Shown here piece after piece: positions 18,227-26,607 of a stretch of DNA of 58,559 nucleotides (position 1 is its first letter; each line of letters opens with the position of its first letter). Source of the DNA: Saprospiraceae bacterium. GTDB taxonomy: Bacteria > Bacteroidota > Bacteroidia > Chitinophagales > Saprospiraceae. Location: the NCBI GenBank assembly GCA_022842725.1, contig JALHOZ010000029.1, forward strand, positions 1 to 58,559. The letters run 5' to 3'. The translations under genes were made by a program, and so were the position numbers. The notes under the pieces were generated by a model that searched no databases, had not been told where the DNA came from, and worked only from the letters and a program-made list of their open reading frames with translations.

Positions 18227-19447
18227 TTATTCGTTGTCATGCGCTCTTGTCTGAACATTTTTGTCCGGTATTATGGGTTCTGTGTCCACGACGTTTATTT
18301 TGAAGTCACTTAAATCAGGCTGACCTGCATTCACCCAGGCCGTATACCAAAGACTTCCTATAGCATGAATGCTGGACCTCATCTGATCTTCTACCATGGT
18401 TCCCATAGCCCTGGAATAAGCATCTGCATACTCTTCACATTGAATCCTTACGGTCTGACTGAGTCTTTCGTCGTAACAAAATTGTCTGTCAAGAGGGAAT
18501 TCTTTACTGAGACGTTTTTCAATAGAAAGGACTGAATCAAGATGACCATGGGCTTTGATCACGATATCCCAGATAAATTCTCTTGGATTTTCTATATAGG
18601 TTGCCTGGCCAACAAAAAAATCATATCTCGATTCGGCAAAAAGTTCGGGTATCCTTGATTCCCAAAAGGCATGGATTCCTACCTGATCTGTAAATTGGCC
18701 ATTATAGTTTTTGGTGGTATGTAAAGGCACGTGTGCGTCACTTACGTAGTGACCGAATTCAGAAATCATACGCAACAAAAGACTTTCGTTTTTATTCTGA
18801 AAAGTTTTGGTAAGGCGCTCCAACATACTTTCGATATGATAAGGCACAATACCATACTCAGAAAATTTGTCAACAATAATCATTTTCCCTTCGTGTCCTG
18901 AAAACTGATTGGTGGCAAACAATTCGTTCAGATCGTAATGACTTATCAACCATTCATCTTCGTAATACATTGGTTTGATCACCCTTTTCCAATATTTCAG
19001 AAACGTCGGATAATCCAAACCCACCGTTTCCCACATTTGGTTATCAACCGAAAGAAAAATACTATCTGAAGTTATTGTATGTTTGATTTCAATGGTATCT
19101 TTTTCTTTTACATAATAAAAGGAGGCATATTTTATAATAGCTTCTTCAAAATCTCTGGGAACATTGGGAAAAGGAATTTTGTCCCAGTGATCAATGTCGA
19201 TGTAGTGACGTACGCCTTCATGTTTGGTAGCATATCTTCTCTTGTCAGGGTCAATAGCATGTTCTGTGATATACAGGATATTATTTTTATAATATCCAAA
19301 CATCTCCTGTGGCAATGTATAGACAGCCATTTGATTGATCAGTCTGTGTCCATAAAATCCCCAGGCTTCCGGTTTTTCTTCAGGTAAAGGTTGTGATGGT
19401 ACCGTCCCGAAAATCAAATTAAATAAAATTATACTGATAAAATACAT
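18227..19447 (-). CDS. Zinc-dependent phospholipase C / S1-P1 nuclease-fold secreted protein
   Basis: A 406-residue exported protein: hydrophobic N-terminus MYFISIILFNLIFG, then the family hallmarks in order. W29-GFYGH34 is like the N-terminal Trp and His of P1 nuclease; D66 lies in AIDPDKRR; HYIDIDHW follows near 81-88. GHYVSDAHVPLH gives the H/D/H zinc cluster, and IHAFWES closes the site with Glu where P1 nucleases have Asp. Family members hydrolyse phosphodiesters in phospholipids or nucleic acids; the substrate cannot be chosen from sequence. It is first of a three-gene minus-strand run with the DUF368 and RNA methyltransferase genes. Confidence 0.75.
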   Translation of the reverse strand: MYFISIILFNLIFGTVPSQPLPEEKPEAWGFYGHRLINQMAVYTLPQEMFGYYKNNILYITEHAIDPDKRRYATKHEGVRHYIDIDHWDKIPFPNVPRDFEEAIIKYASFYYVKEKDTIEIKHTITSDSIFLSVDNQMWETVGLDYPTFLKYWKRVIKPMYYEDEWLISHYDLNELFATNQFSGHEGKMIIVDKFSEYGIVPYHIESMLERLTKTFQNKNESLLLRMISEFGHYVSDAHVPLHTTKNYNGQFTDQVGIHAFWESRIPELFAESRYDFFVGQATYIENPREFIWDIVIKAHGHLDSVLSIEKRLSKEFPLDRQFCYDERLSQTVRIQCEEYADAYSRAMGTMVEDQMRSSIHAIGSLWYTAWVNAGQPDLSDFKINVVDTEPIIPDKNVQTRAHDNE

Positions 19448-19627
19448 CTTTATCTGACTTGGTGTTTATTTTGGATGATCGAATGACGTAAAAAAAACAT
19501 TAACCCGATTTTGAAAGACCAAAGTTACTGATTTCTGCGCATTCAAACCTTCAATTACGTATAATATTGAAACAATTTTAAACAAAAGTTAAGAATATAA
19601 ACTTTAGTTAGGAATAAAATTAAAGAA

Positions 19628-20203
19628 ATGAAAATCATTTTAAAGTGGATATTCGCCACAAGCTTAATTTTGACCACCTATCAGATGCAGGCTCAAATCA
19701 TTCGGAGACCTTCACCCCGCATTGAAGAAAGAAACAAAGATAATGATGAGGAGGAATCAAAATATGATGTTCTTACCGCGGATATAAAAATAGGAAATTT
19801 AGGTTTTTTCGGCAATCTTTTTCTTTCCGGAAAAGGTAATGTGGGCTATCAGATTACTCCGTGGCTCAATGCAGGTATAGGAGGTAAAGTTTTTTACACA
19901 CAGATATTTGTCCCTTCCGCACCGGATTTTAAATATGCAGATTTGGGTGGATTTGCTTATGCGCGGGCTAAAGTATTCAGGAATTTTTTCGCACAAGTGG
20001 AATATCATTATACATCTTTTGATTATGTAACCCCCCTTCTGACCGGTGCCAATATAAGTTATCCGACCATAGGAGCAGGTTATGTTTCAGGAAACGGCCC
20101 CTGGAAATTTGGTATAGAACTCAATTTTTTGGTTAATGACCTGGCAAGAGATTATCAGGGATCAGTACTGGAATATTGGACAGGAGCGTTTTATCATTTT
20201 TAA
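19628..20203 (+). CDS. Small secreted beta-rich protein of unknown function
   Basis: 191 residues, not recognised. A signal peptide (MKIILKWIFATSLILTTYQMQAQ, cut after AQ) is followed by a charged segment rich in D/E/K and then alternating hydrophobic/aromatic strands with many Gly and Tyr, ending in YWTGAFYHF. A terminal Phe and amphipathic strands suggest a small outer-membrane beta-barrel, but this is inference. It has its own upstream region (180 bases, divergent from the phospholipase-like gene) and a strong terminator directly after it. Confidence 0.7.
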   Translation: MKIILKWIFATSLILTTYQMQAQIIRRPSPRIEERNKDNDEEESKYDVLTADIKIGNLGFFGNLFLSGKGNVGYQITPWLNAGIGGKVFYTQIFVPSAPDFKYADLGGFAYARAKVFRNFFAQVEYHYTSFDYVTPLLTGANISYPTIGAGYVSGNGPWKFGIELNFLVNDLARDYQGSVLEYWTGAFYHF

Positions 20204-20236
20204 AATAAAATGTTTAAAAAATTACATTAAAGCATA

Positions 20237-20275
20237 AAAAAAACCGGTTTTAACATGATTAAAACCGGTTTTTTT
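20237..20275. terminator. Bidirectional intrinsic terminator
   Basis: A perfect hairpin with about 17 pairs centred on CCGG (20244-20247 with 20265-20268), flanked by A and T runs on the two sides. It lies between convergent genes ending at 20203 (plus) and 20296 (minus) and can serve both. Confidence 0.9.
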
Positions 20276-20295
20276 ATGTCTTATACATTTTTATT

Positions 20296-22020
20296 TTAAA
20301 ACTTAATAAACCTGCCGGTATAAACAGCATCTTTTGAAGTAACCACAATATGGTAAGTGCCACCGGAAAGTGTGTTAATATTGATCTTATCAGTGTATAA
20401 AATATCCGCTACTTTGGTACCGTCATTTCTGAAAACGGTTATGCTTTCAACCTGAATATCTTTCGTAATCTGAATAAAATCGCTTGCCGGATTCGGGAAT
20501 ACCTGAAGTGAAAATATTTCTGTATCAAACGTTGATGTTGCCAGCGCAAAATCATTCATGTATCTTGGAAGTAACTGATAACCTCCTGCCAAAGGTGGAT
20601 TCGCATTAATGGAAAACTGGCTCAACAATCCGGTGACATTAAATTTATCGCCTGTAGGAGCTGGTTGTGAATATAAATCTACATCATTGTCAATCCTGAT
20701 AGAAAAGGTCGTCTGACCATTGGTCATATCAATATTAAATCCGGCGCCCGTTCCTGTCCATTGACTTCTGTCAACAAACGAAACATTTCTGACTGTCAAT
20801 AATCCTGACTCATCTTCTTCCGTAAAAGAAGTGACAACCTTGGCAGGTACCAAAGGCTGATTAATAGCAAATACATTGATGATGTCAGCATTGATCTGAA
20901 TGAAACCTCTGAATTGGGCAACGGTACCTTTTACAGCAATCCTGTCACCTTCGAAAACAGTATATCCAAGGGAATTGGAAGCATTAAAAATTCCGATACC
21001 TTTTCCGTTATTATCCTGTATAGTAAACTGAAGTCCGCCCTGGCGAATATTGACACCGTAAACAATTCCTTCGACCGTACATTTAATCCCTAAAGAATCG
21101 GCCACACCGTCAGCATTAACCCCTTTCAAAGAGGCAATGGTTCTAAGAGGATACTCATCGACAACTACATCTTCGATCACTGTAACAGTGCCTGTCATCC
21201 CACCGCCGGCATGTACATCACATTGATAGTTGTACAACCCCGACTTGGTAAATGTAACATCGAAAGTCCAAGGTGCTGCAGCAGGCGCGCCGCTGAAAAA
21301 TCCGTCAGGATTGGCTGGAAATGTCGCCAAACTTCCGTTGACATTATGGACACCTTGTGTATTGTCCCAACGAACGGTTTCTCCAACATTAATGGTAATA
21401 TCTTTTGGGGTAAACTGATTATTGGTGATGACAACGGTCACGTCGGCCGAAGAACCACATGGTGGTATACTGTTTGCTTCTCCGGGTGTACCATAAATAT
21501 TTTTGCCGTTTAAAACGATCATCAGGTCATTTTCCGAAACCTTCCAGTTGTTGCCGTCATTCGGATCCGCCAACGGATTGCACAACTCTATGGAGCGTCC
21601 ATCTCCATCTGTCCCTTCCATAATGGTTGGCCATGGTGCTATATCAGCAAAAGTAAAATCTACGATTTCTGTTCCGACAGCATCTGTAAGTGTGATTCTT
21701 TCTCCACCGTTGCTTAGAGCACCTGAAGTCCACTGCATAGCGCTGATGCCATAAACTGTTTCAAAAGCTGCAGATTTTACAACCACCAACATATATTCGC
21801 CGGTATTGATAGTCGCACTTCCAAACGTATGGGTGACTCCCCGGGTAAATTTATAACCTTCTAGGTTAACACTTTGGTTTCCTGCATTATATAATTCAAT
21901 ATATTCCAATGAATCCGTGCCATCCTCAGGTGGATTGTATGACAATTCCGTGATTACGATCTGCGAATGTCCATACATCGCCAGAAACAAAAATAAAAGA
22001 ATAGGTAAAAATCTTCTCAT
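20296..22020 (-). CDS. T9SS-secreted protein with lamin-tail, type-1 copper and OB-like domains
   Basis: 574 residues. Order: signal peptide 1-19 (ending GHSQ); lamin-tail domain about 20-180 (IVITELSYNPPEDG...EYIELYNAG); plastocyanin-like domain about 193-284; two OB-fold-like segments about 290-480; and a type A T9SS sorting domain at the end (VFPNPASDFIQI... GTYHIVV... GRFIKF). The cupredoxin keeps all type-1 copper ligands: H225 (GVHNVNG), C267 and H270 (CDVH) and M275. It should bind copper on the surface; electron transfer or metal capture is inferred. The OB-like part resembles the DUF5689-type region of Bacteroidota proteins. The gene stands alone, divergent from the M20 gene. Confidence 0.85.
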   Translation of the reverse strand: MRRFLPILLFLFLAMYGHSQIVITELSYNPPEDGTDSLEYIELYNAGNQSVNLEGYKFTRGVTHTFGSATINTGEYMLVVVKSAAFETVYGISAMQWTSGALSNGGERITLTDAVGTEIVDFTFADIAPWPTIMEGTDGDGRSIELCNPLADPNDGNNWKVSENDLMIVLNGKNIYGTPGEANSIPPCGSSADVTVVITNNQFTPKDITINVGETVRWDNTQGVHNVNGSLATFPANPDGFFSGAPAAAPWTFDVTFTKSGLYNYQCDVHAGGGMTGTVTVIEDVVVDEYPLRTIASLKGVNADGVADSLGIKCTVEGIVYGVNIRQGGLQFTIQDNNGKGIGIFNASNSLGYTVFEGDRIAVKGTVAQFRGFIQINADIINVFAINQPLVPAKVVTSFTEEDESGLLTVRNVSFVDRSQWTGTGAGFNIDMTNGQTTFSIRIDNDVDLYSQPAPTGDKFNVTGLLSQFSINANPPLAGGYQLLPRYMNDFALATSTFDTEIFSLQVFPNPASDFIQITKDIQVESITVFRNDGTKVADILYTDKININTLSGGTYHIVVTSKDAVYTGRFIKF

Positions 22021-22158
22021 GCTGTTTTTATTTAATTTGCAAATGAAGGCACTAAATTAGATATTTTTTTTGAACTTATTGTGAAATATTTATGAAATTG
22101 CGATGAAATGAATGAGAAAATAATACTACTTTTGGAATTTTCAATTAAAATCAGGTTA

Positions 22159-23472
22159 ATGATGTTGTATTTCAAACCTTTTGTTTACTTCTTTCTCTTA
22201 CTGACTTTTTCTTTGCCATCAGAAGCACAAAAAAAACAAAACAAACCTTCTTTGGATGCATTGATTCAGGCGCAAACCCAGGATGTAGTCACCTGGAGAA
22301 GACATCTGCACCAATACCCCGAACTCTCCAACAGAGAATTCAAAACCATGGAATACATCTGTAAACAACTCGATATCATAGGTTTGCCTTATAAAAAGGG
22401 CATGGCCTACACAGGTGTGGTAGCCACATTGGTTACCGGTAAACCCGGGCCTGTAGTTGGCCTAAGAGCAGATATGGACGGATTGCCGGTTAAAGAAAGA
22501 GTTGACTTGCCTTTTGCCTCCAAAGAAACATCTGAATATCTGGGTGATCAGGTGCCCGTAATGCATGCTTGTGGTCACGACGCTCACGTAGCTATATTAT
22601 TGGGTGTTGCTTCTGTTTTGCATAAAATGAAGGACCAACTTACCGGAACCATTGTTTTTGTTTTTCAGCCGGCAGAAGAAGGCGCTCCTCCGGGCGAAGA
22701 AGGAGGTGCAGAGTTGATGATCAAACAAGGTTTGTTTAAGGAATACGGTATGGAAGTAATGTTTGGACTACATATATCCAGTATGATCGAAACCGGAAAA
22801 ATACATTATAAGCCCAAAGGCATTATGGCTGCTGCAGACCGTTTTAAAATAACTGTCAAAGGCAAACAAACACATGGTTCCAAACCGTGGGACGGAGTCG
22901 ATCCGATAACGGTTTCTGCACAAATCATCCTTGGATTGCAAAATATTGTAAGCAGACAATTAAATCTTGAACAGGCTCCTGCTGTCATATCGGTAGGAAA
23001 AATTTCTGGTGGTGTCAGAAATAACATCATTCCTGAAGAGGTTGAACTCGTGGGAACCATTCGGACCCTTGATACCGTTATGCAAAGACAAATTCACCAA
23101 AAAATACATCAAACCGCTGTAAATATGGCCGAAAGTGCCGGTGCCGAAGCCAAGGTTGAGATAATAAAACAATACCCGGTGACATACAACCATCCGGAAT
23201 TGACATCAAAGTTGCTCGCCTCATTGGAGAAAGCAGCAGGATCAAATAATGTTTTGGTCATGAATCCCATGATGGGGGCAGAAGATTTTTCGTTTTATGC
23301 AAGAGAAGTGCCCGGTTTATTTTTCTTTTTAGGGGCACGTCATCCGGAAATCGATGCATTGGATGCGACGTTACACCATACACCGGATTTTAAAATTGAC
23401 GAAAATTCCTTCCCACTGGGCATGTCTTCTCTGATTCAGCTTGTTTTGGATTATCAAAACCAAAATAAATAA
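22159..23472 (+). CDS. M20D-family amidohydrolase, exported
   Basis: Metal-dependent hydrolase of the hippurate hydrolase/N-acyl-amino-acid amidohydrolase group. The metal site is clear: HACGHDAH with the bridging Cys and His, the PAEEG glutamates, and GAEDFSFYAREVPG...LHHTPDF near the C-terminus. I start at the ATG at 22159 (437 residues) because a signal peptide begins there (MMLYFKPFVYFFLLLTFSL...EAQ); the in-frame ATG at 22108 would put 17 residues before it. Exported members cleave acyl groups from amino acids in the periplasm. Its stop is 5 bases from the aspartoacylase-like gene, which also removes acyl groups, so the pair may handle N-acylated amino acids (inference). Confidence 0.88.
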   Translation: MMLYFKPFVYFFLLLTFSLPSEAQKKQNKPSLDALIQAQTQDVVTWRRHLHQYPELSNREFKTMEYICKQLDIIGLPYKKGMAYTGVVATLVTGKPGPVVGLRADMDGLPVKERVDLPFASKETSEYLGDQVPVMHACGHDAHVAILLGVASVLHKMKDQLTGTIVFVFQPAEEGAPPGEEGGAELMIKQGLFKEYGMEVMFGLHISSMIETGKIHYKPKGIMAAADRFKITVKGKQTHGSKPWDGVDPITVSAQIILGLQNIVSRQLNLEQAPAVISVGKISGGVRNNIIPEEVELVGTIRTLDTVMQRQIHQKIHQTAVNMAESAGAEAKVEIIKQYPVTYNHPELTSKLLASLEKAAGSNNVLVMNPMMGAEDFSFYAREVPGLFFFLGARHPEIDALDATLHHTPDFKIDENSFPLGMSSLIQLVLDYQNQNK

Positions 23473-23477
23473 TAAAT

Positions 23478-24401
23478 ATGGAGAGGATTGTGTGTTCTTT
23501 CGATGGTGAAAAAGGTCCTTTATTTGTGGTATCCGCAGCCATGCATGGCAATGAGCAAGCCGGTATCGCAGCGCTCAGGGAAGTATGCGAAATTTTGAAT
23601 AAGGAAAAGTTATCTAATCCTGATTTTGTATTTTCAGGTACTTTTGTTGGTTTGGTCGGAAACAAACAAGCTGTAGAAAACAATGTCCGGTATATCGAAA
23701 ATGACCTAAACCGCATGTGGGAAAGTGATTTTGTATATCAGGTTTTGAAAGAAGACATCACTTCTCAAAGTAACGAAGTCAAAGAAATGCATGAAATCAT
23801 CCTGACCTTGCGCCAATATGTGCTTACCGGTAAATTCAGCAAATTGTATCTTCTTGATTTACATACCACCAGCAGTGACGGCATCTTTGTCATTTGTACT
23901 GAAGACGAAGAAAGTAAACGTTTGGCCGGTCAGTTACATGCACCTTTGGTACGCGGGTTATTAAAAGGAATTTCGGGTACTACCCTCCACTATTTCAACA
24001 AAAACAATCTTGGAATTGCAGCCACCGCTTTGGCATTTGAAGGTGGCCACCATGAAGATCCTTTATCTGTAAAAAGGATGGTCGCAGCGGTTTTTAATTG
24101 TATGAAAAGTATCGGTTGTATCCACCACATCAATGAACAAAAAACAAATGATGAAGTGCTGATGACTTATGCCGCAGACCTGCCGCAAAGTGTGGAAGTC
24201 ATCTACAAATATAATGTTCAGGATAAATTGAGTTGGGAAATGAAGCCGGGTTTTACTAACTTTGACCCTGTTACTAAAGGTCAATATCTGGCAAATGATA
24301 TCACCGGTCCCGTATATTGTCCGGTAGATGGATTGATATTGATGCCATTATATCAAAAAAAAGGCCGGGACGGATTTTTTATTGTTAAACCATTATCATA
24401 A
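23478..24401 (+). CDS. Succinylglutamate desuccinylase/aspartoacylase family protein
   Basis: 307 residues with the AstE/AspA zinc carboxypeptidase-like fold. H23-G-N-E26 gives two zinc ligands, ENDLNRMW is the substrate-binding ND-x-NR motif, and LLDLHTTSSDG carries the third histidine. The C-terminal beta domain ends in the usual GPVYCPVDGLILM region. There is no signal peptide, so it acts in the cytoplasm, removing an acyl group from an N-acyl amino acid. The exact substrate is unknown. It is second in a four-gene plus-strand cluster. Confidence 0.85.
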   Translation: MERIVCSFDGEKGPLFVVSAAMHGNEQAGIAALREVCEILNKEKLSNPDFVFSGTFVGLVGNKQAVENNVRYIENDLNRMWESDFVYQVLKEDITSQSNEVKEMHEIILTLRQYVLTGKFSKLYLLDLHTTSSDGIFVICTEDEESKRLAGQLHAPLVRGLLKGISGTTLHYFNKNNLGIAATALAFEGGHHEDPLSVKRMVAAVFNCMKSIGCIHHINEQKTNDEVLMTYAADLPQSVEVIYKYNVQDKLSWEMKPGFTNFDPVTKGQYLANDITGPVYCPVDGLILMPLYQKKGRDGFFIVKPLS

Positions 24402-24405
24402 TTAT

Positions 24406-24876
24406 ATGGAATTTATTCCTGAAGACATCATAGAAGAAATCATTCAGCAATATGACGACATCGTTTTATTTGAAAACGATCTGCTCAATTTAAAAAATGA
24501 AAATCCGATAATCACAGATTTTATTTCTGAAGAAAGACTCGATCTTTTACAAAAAGATGAATTGGCTTATCTGGAATTTATAACCTTGGTTATTTATTCC
24601 TCCACTAAAAAATGTATCCGCAATGTTCCCAAAATAAAAGGCCATCTGCTGGAGGATGCTGAAGAAAAAAATTATGATCTTTGGGAAAATGAAGGTAAAA
24701 AGGCATTAAAAAGAGCTTTTGATGTCTTTTTTGAAGGTTATCCACAGGAAGATTTACTTGCCTTTTTGGAAGACAGTCTGCAACAGGACGAAGAAAACCC
24801 GGTAACGGGTGTTGGTGCAGAACTTATTGCTGTTACTGCCAAATCTATTATCGATGTATTACATGACTGTAATTAA
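24406..24876 (+). CDS. Conserved-looking acidic protein of unknown function
   Basis: 156 residues from the ATG at 24406 (MEFIPEDIIEEIIQQYDD), five bases after the upstream stop; an in-frame ATG at 24382 overlaps the aspartoacylase-like gene. It is strongly acidic and helical, with no signal peptide, membrane segment or known motif seen. Close packing between its neighbours (the next gene starts 7 bases later) suggests co-transcription. No function is proposed. Confidence 0.75.
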   Translation: MEFIPEDIIEEIIQQYDDIVLFENDLLNLKNENPIITDFISEERLDLLQKDELAYLEFITLVIYSSTKKCIRNVPKIKGHLLEDAEEKNYDLWENEGKKALKRAFDVFFEGYPQEDLLAFLEDSLQQDEENPVTGVGAELIAVTAKSIIDVLHDCN

Positions 24877-24882
24877 CAGGGG

Positions 24883-25719
24883 ATGACATTGGGTTTATTG
24901 GTTTATAAAATAAAGTCGTGGCTTTTATATTATTGGCGGGCTTCAACAAAATTCAACATTCAGTCCCCATTTTTTACGGAATTTGTGCGTGAAGTGATGG
25001 ATGTGGATAAAGAATATTATATTTTTGATCAAATCGAACAGTCCCGGAAAAAGTTGCTTTTGGATAATACGGATATTCCCAGGGTAGATTTTGGGGCAGG
25101 AAGTCAAAAATTCCGGAAAAAAGAAAACGTTCTGATCAAAGATATTGCCGCCAATTCTTTATCGTCAAAAAAACAATGCCGGATGTTGTTCAATCTGGTC
25201 ATCTGGCATAAACCAAAAACCATCATAGAATTGGGAACCTCTCTGGGCATCAGTACGACTTACCTTGCTGCCGGAAGTAAAAATATTATGATGACAGGTT
25301 TTGAGGGCAACCCGTTTATTGCCGAAAAAGCCTCCGGGGTCCTCAACGAAAATGGAATCAAACATGTAAACATAGTAACAGGACCATTTATAGAAACCTT
25401 GCCGCTATTATTAAAAACGAACCCAAAAATCGACCTCGCATATATTGATGGACATCATGAAGAAATGGCTACGCTGTCATATTTTGAAATGATCCTACCC
25501 TATTTATCTGATCAGTCAATCATTATTTTTGATGATATTTATTGGTCTCAGGGCATGGAAAATGCCTGGAAAAAAATATGTAATCACAAGTCGGTATCGG
25601 CAACTTTTGATTGTTTTGATATGGGAATCGTTTTTATGAGACCCGGATTGACAAAAGAAAACATCACCTATATCCCCTATCGGTTTAAACCGTGGAAAAC
25701 CGGATTATTCGGCAGGTAA
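24883..25719 (+). CDS. Class I SAM-dependent methyltransferase
   Basis: 278 residues. The Rossmann motif I is IIELGTSLGISTTYLA (about residues 109-124), followed by the acidic strand end GFEGNP, then LAYIDGHHEE and IIIFDDIYW, an arrangement like O-methyltransferases of the catechol/caffeoyl type in which the Asp residues bind metal and substrate. The 100-residue N-terminal part is not recognised. The substrate is unknown. It is the last gene of the plus-strand cluster and converges with the FMN reductase gene with 7 bases between stops and no clear hairpin. Confidence 0.82.
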   Translation: MTLGLLVYKIKSWLLYYWRASTKFNIQSPFFTEFVREVMDVDKEYYIFDQIEQSRKKLLLDNTDIPRVDFGAGSQKFRKKENVLIKDIAANSLSSKKQCRMLFNLVIWHKPKTIIELGTSLGISTTYLAAGSKNIMMTGFEGNPFIAEKASGVLNENGIKHVNIVTGPFIETLPLLLKTNPKIDLAYIDGHHEEMATLSYFEMILPYLSDQSIIIFDDIYWSQGMENAWKKICNHKSVSATFDCFDMGIVFMRPGLTKENITYIPYRFKPWKTGLFGR

Positions 25720-25726
25720 CTAAAGG

Positions 25727-26272
25727 TTATTTTTCTGAATATGCCAAAAATCGGGTTATAAAATCTTCTAAAGGAAGTTTTACAGTATCTGAAAAAGAAT
25801 GGTCAGGCAACATAAATTTGTCTATGGTAGAAATTGGTAGTTTAAAAGGCATAACTTCCATATTCAGGTAGTGAAGCACCCCGGTAAGATGGTCCATGCC
25901 GCGAAGATTGCCGGCACGTCCTGTAGAAACGCCTACCAAACCGACTTTTTTCCCATAAAAAGTATCTTTCGCCTGTTGAATAGAAAGTGCATCCAGCATA
26001 AATTTGAGAATACCCGGATAACTGCCGTTGTATTCCGGAGCAACAATGATCCACCGGTCAGAAGGAATCAGGTGATTTTGTTGCCAAGTTGAAATGATAT
26101 CGGAAGGTTTGGTTTTAGAAAAAACATGTTCACTGATCAGATTAGCATTGTTTAAACTTTCCAAAGAAAGAATATTTGAAGGAGTATTTTTTGATAACAA
26201 ATTTTGTATTTGTTTTGATACCAGGTATGTAAAACTATTAGGTCTGTTTGTAGCAGATATGATTTGTAACAT
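25727..26272 (-). CDS. NAD(P)H-dependent FMN reductase family protein
   Basis: 181 residues with a flavodoxin-like fold. The phosphate-binding loop is at the start (ISATNRPNSFTYLVSKQI), then VAPEYNGSYPGILKFMLDAL, the signature that stacks on the flavin, and VGVSTGRAGNLRGMDHL. Members reduce FMN, quinones or azo compounds using NAD(P)H in the cytoplasm. Nothing in the context narrows the substrate. Confidence 0.85.
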   Translation of the reverse strand: MLQIISATNRPNSFTYLVSKQIQNLLSKNTPSNILSLESLNNANLISEHVFSKTKPSDIISTWQQNHLIPSDRWIIVAPEYNGSYPGILKFMLDALSIQQAKDTFYGKKVGLVGVSTGRAGNLRGMDHLTGVLHYLNMEVMPFKLPISTIDKFMLPDHSFSDTVKLPLEDFITRFLAYSEK

Positions 26273-26607
26273 AAAATGTTTTAGATGAATTGTAAAGTTA
26301 AAATGTCGGTTGGTTTTAATGATTGGTCATACATAATGGTTTATCTTTAAAATTGTTTATGCCTTAAGTGTGTTTGTAAAATTTTCCTGATTAACGAATT
26401 TAAAAGGTAAATTATGTGTTAAATATTATATATATTATTTAACATTATATTAATAAAAATAGACTACCTTTGCCATACAAAACAAACAAAATCGACACGA
26501 ATGGAGGCCAATTCCACTCAAAAGTATTGTAAGGGACCCAAAACCCATAGATACATTCTATTTCGCAAACAATTTACAATCATCATTAATCACCAAACAA
26601 ATTTTTT
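26273..26607. other. Divergent intergenic region upstream of TonB receptor
   Basis: 335 bases, very A+T-rich between 26400 and 26460, with no open frame worth calling. It contains the -7 element at 26465-26472 and then a leader of about 130 bases before the receptor gene. No aptamer or strong hairpin was recognised in the leader. Confidence 0.55.
26465..26472 (+). promoter_or_regulatory. Candidate -7 promoter element for TonB receptor
   Basis: TACCTTTG matches the Bacteroidota TAnnTTTG element, about 136 bases before the receptor ATG. The -33 region is A+T-rich but lacks a TTG at standard spacing. Confidence 0.5.

Noticed and set aside
20237-20275. Long hairpin as an insertion-sequence end or transposon inverted repeat
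   Set aside because: It is a single hairpin with flanking A/T runs between convergent stops, typical of a bidirectional terminator; there is no transposase.
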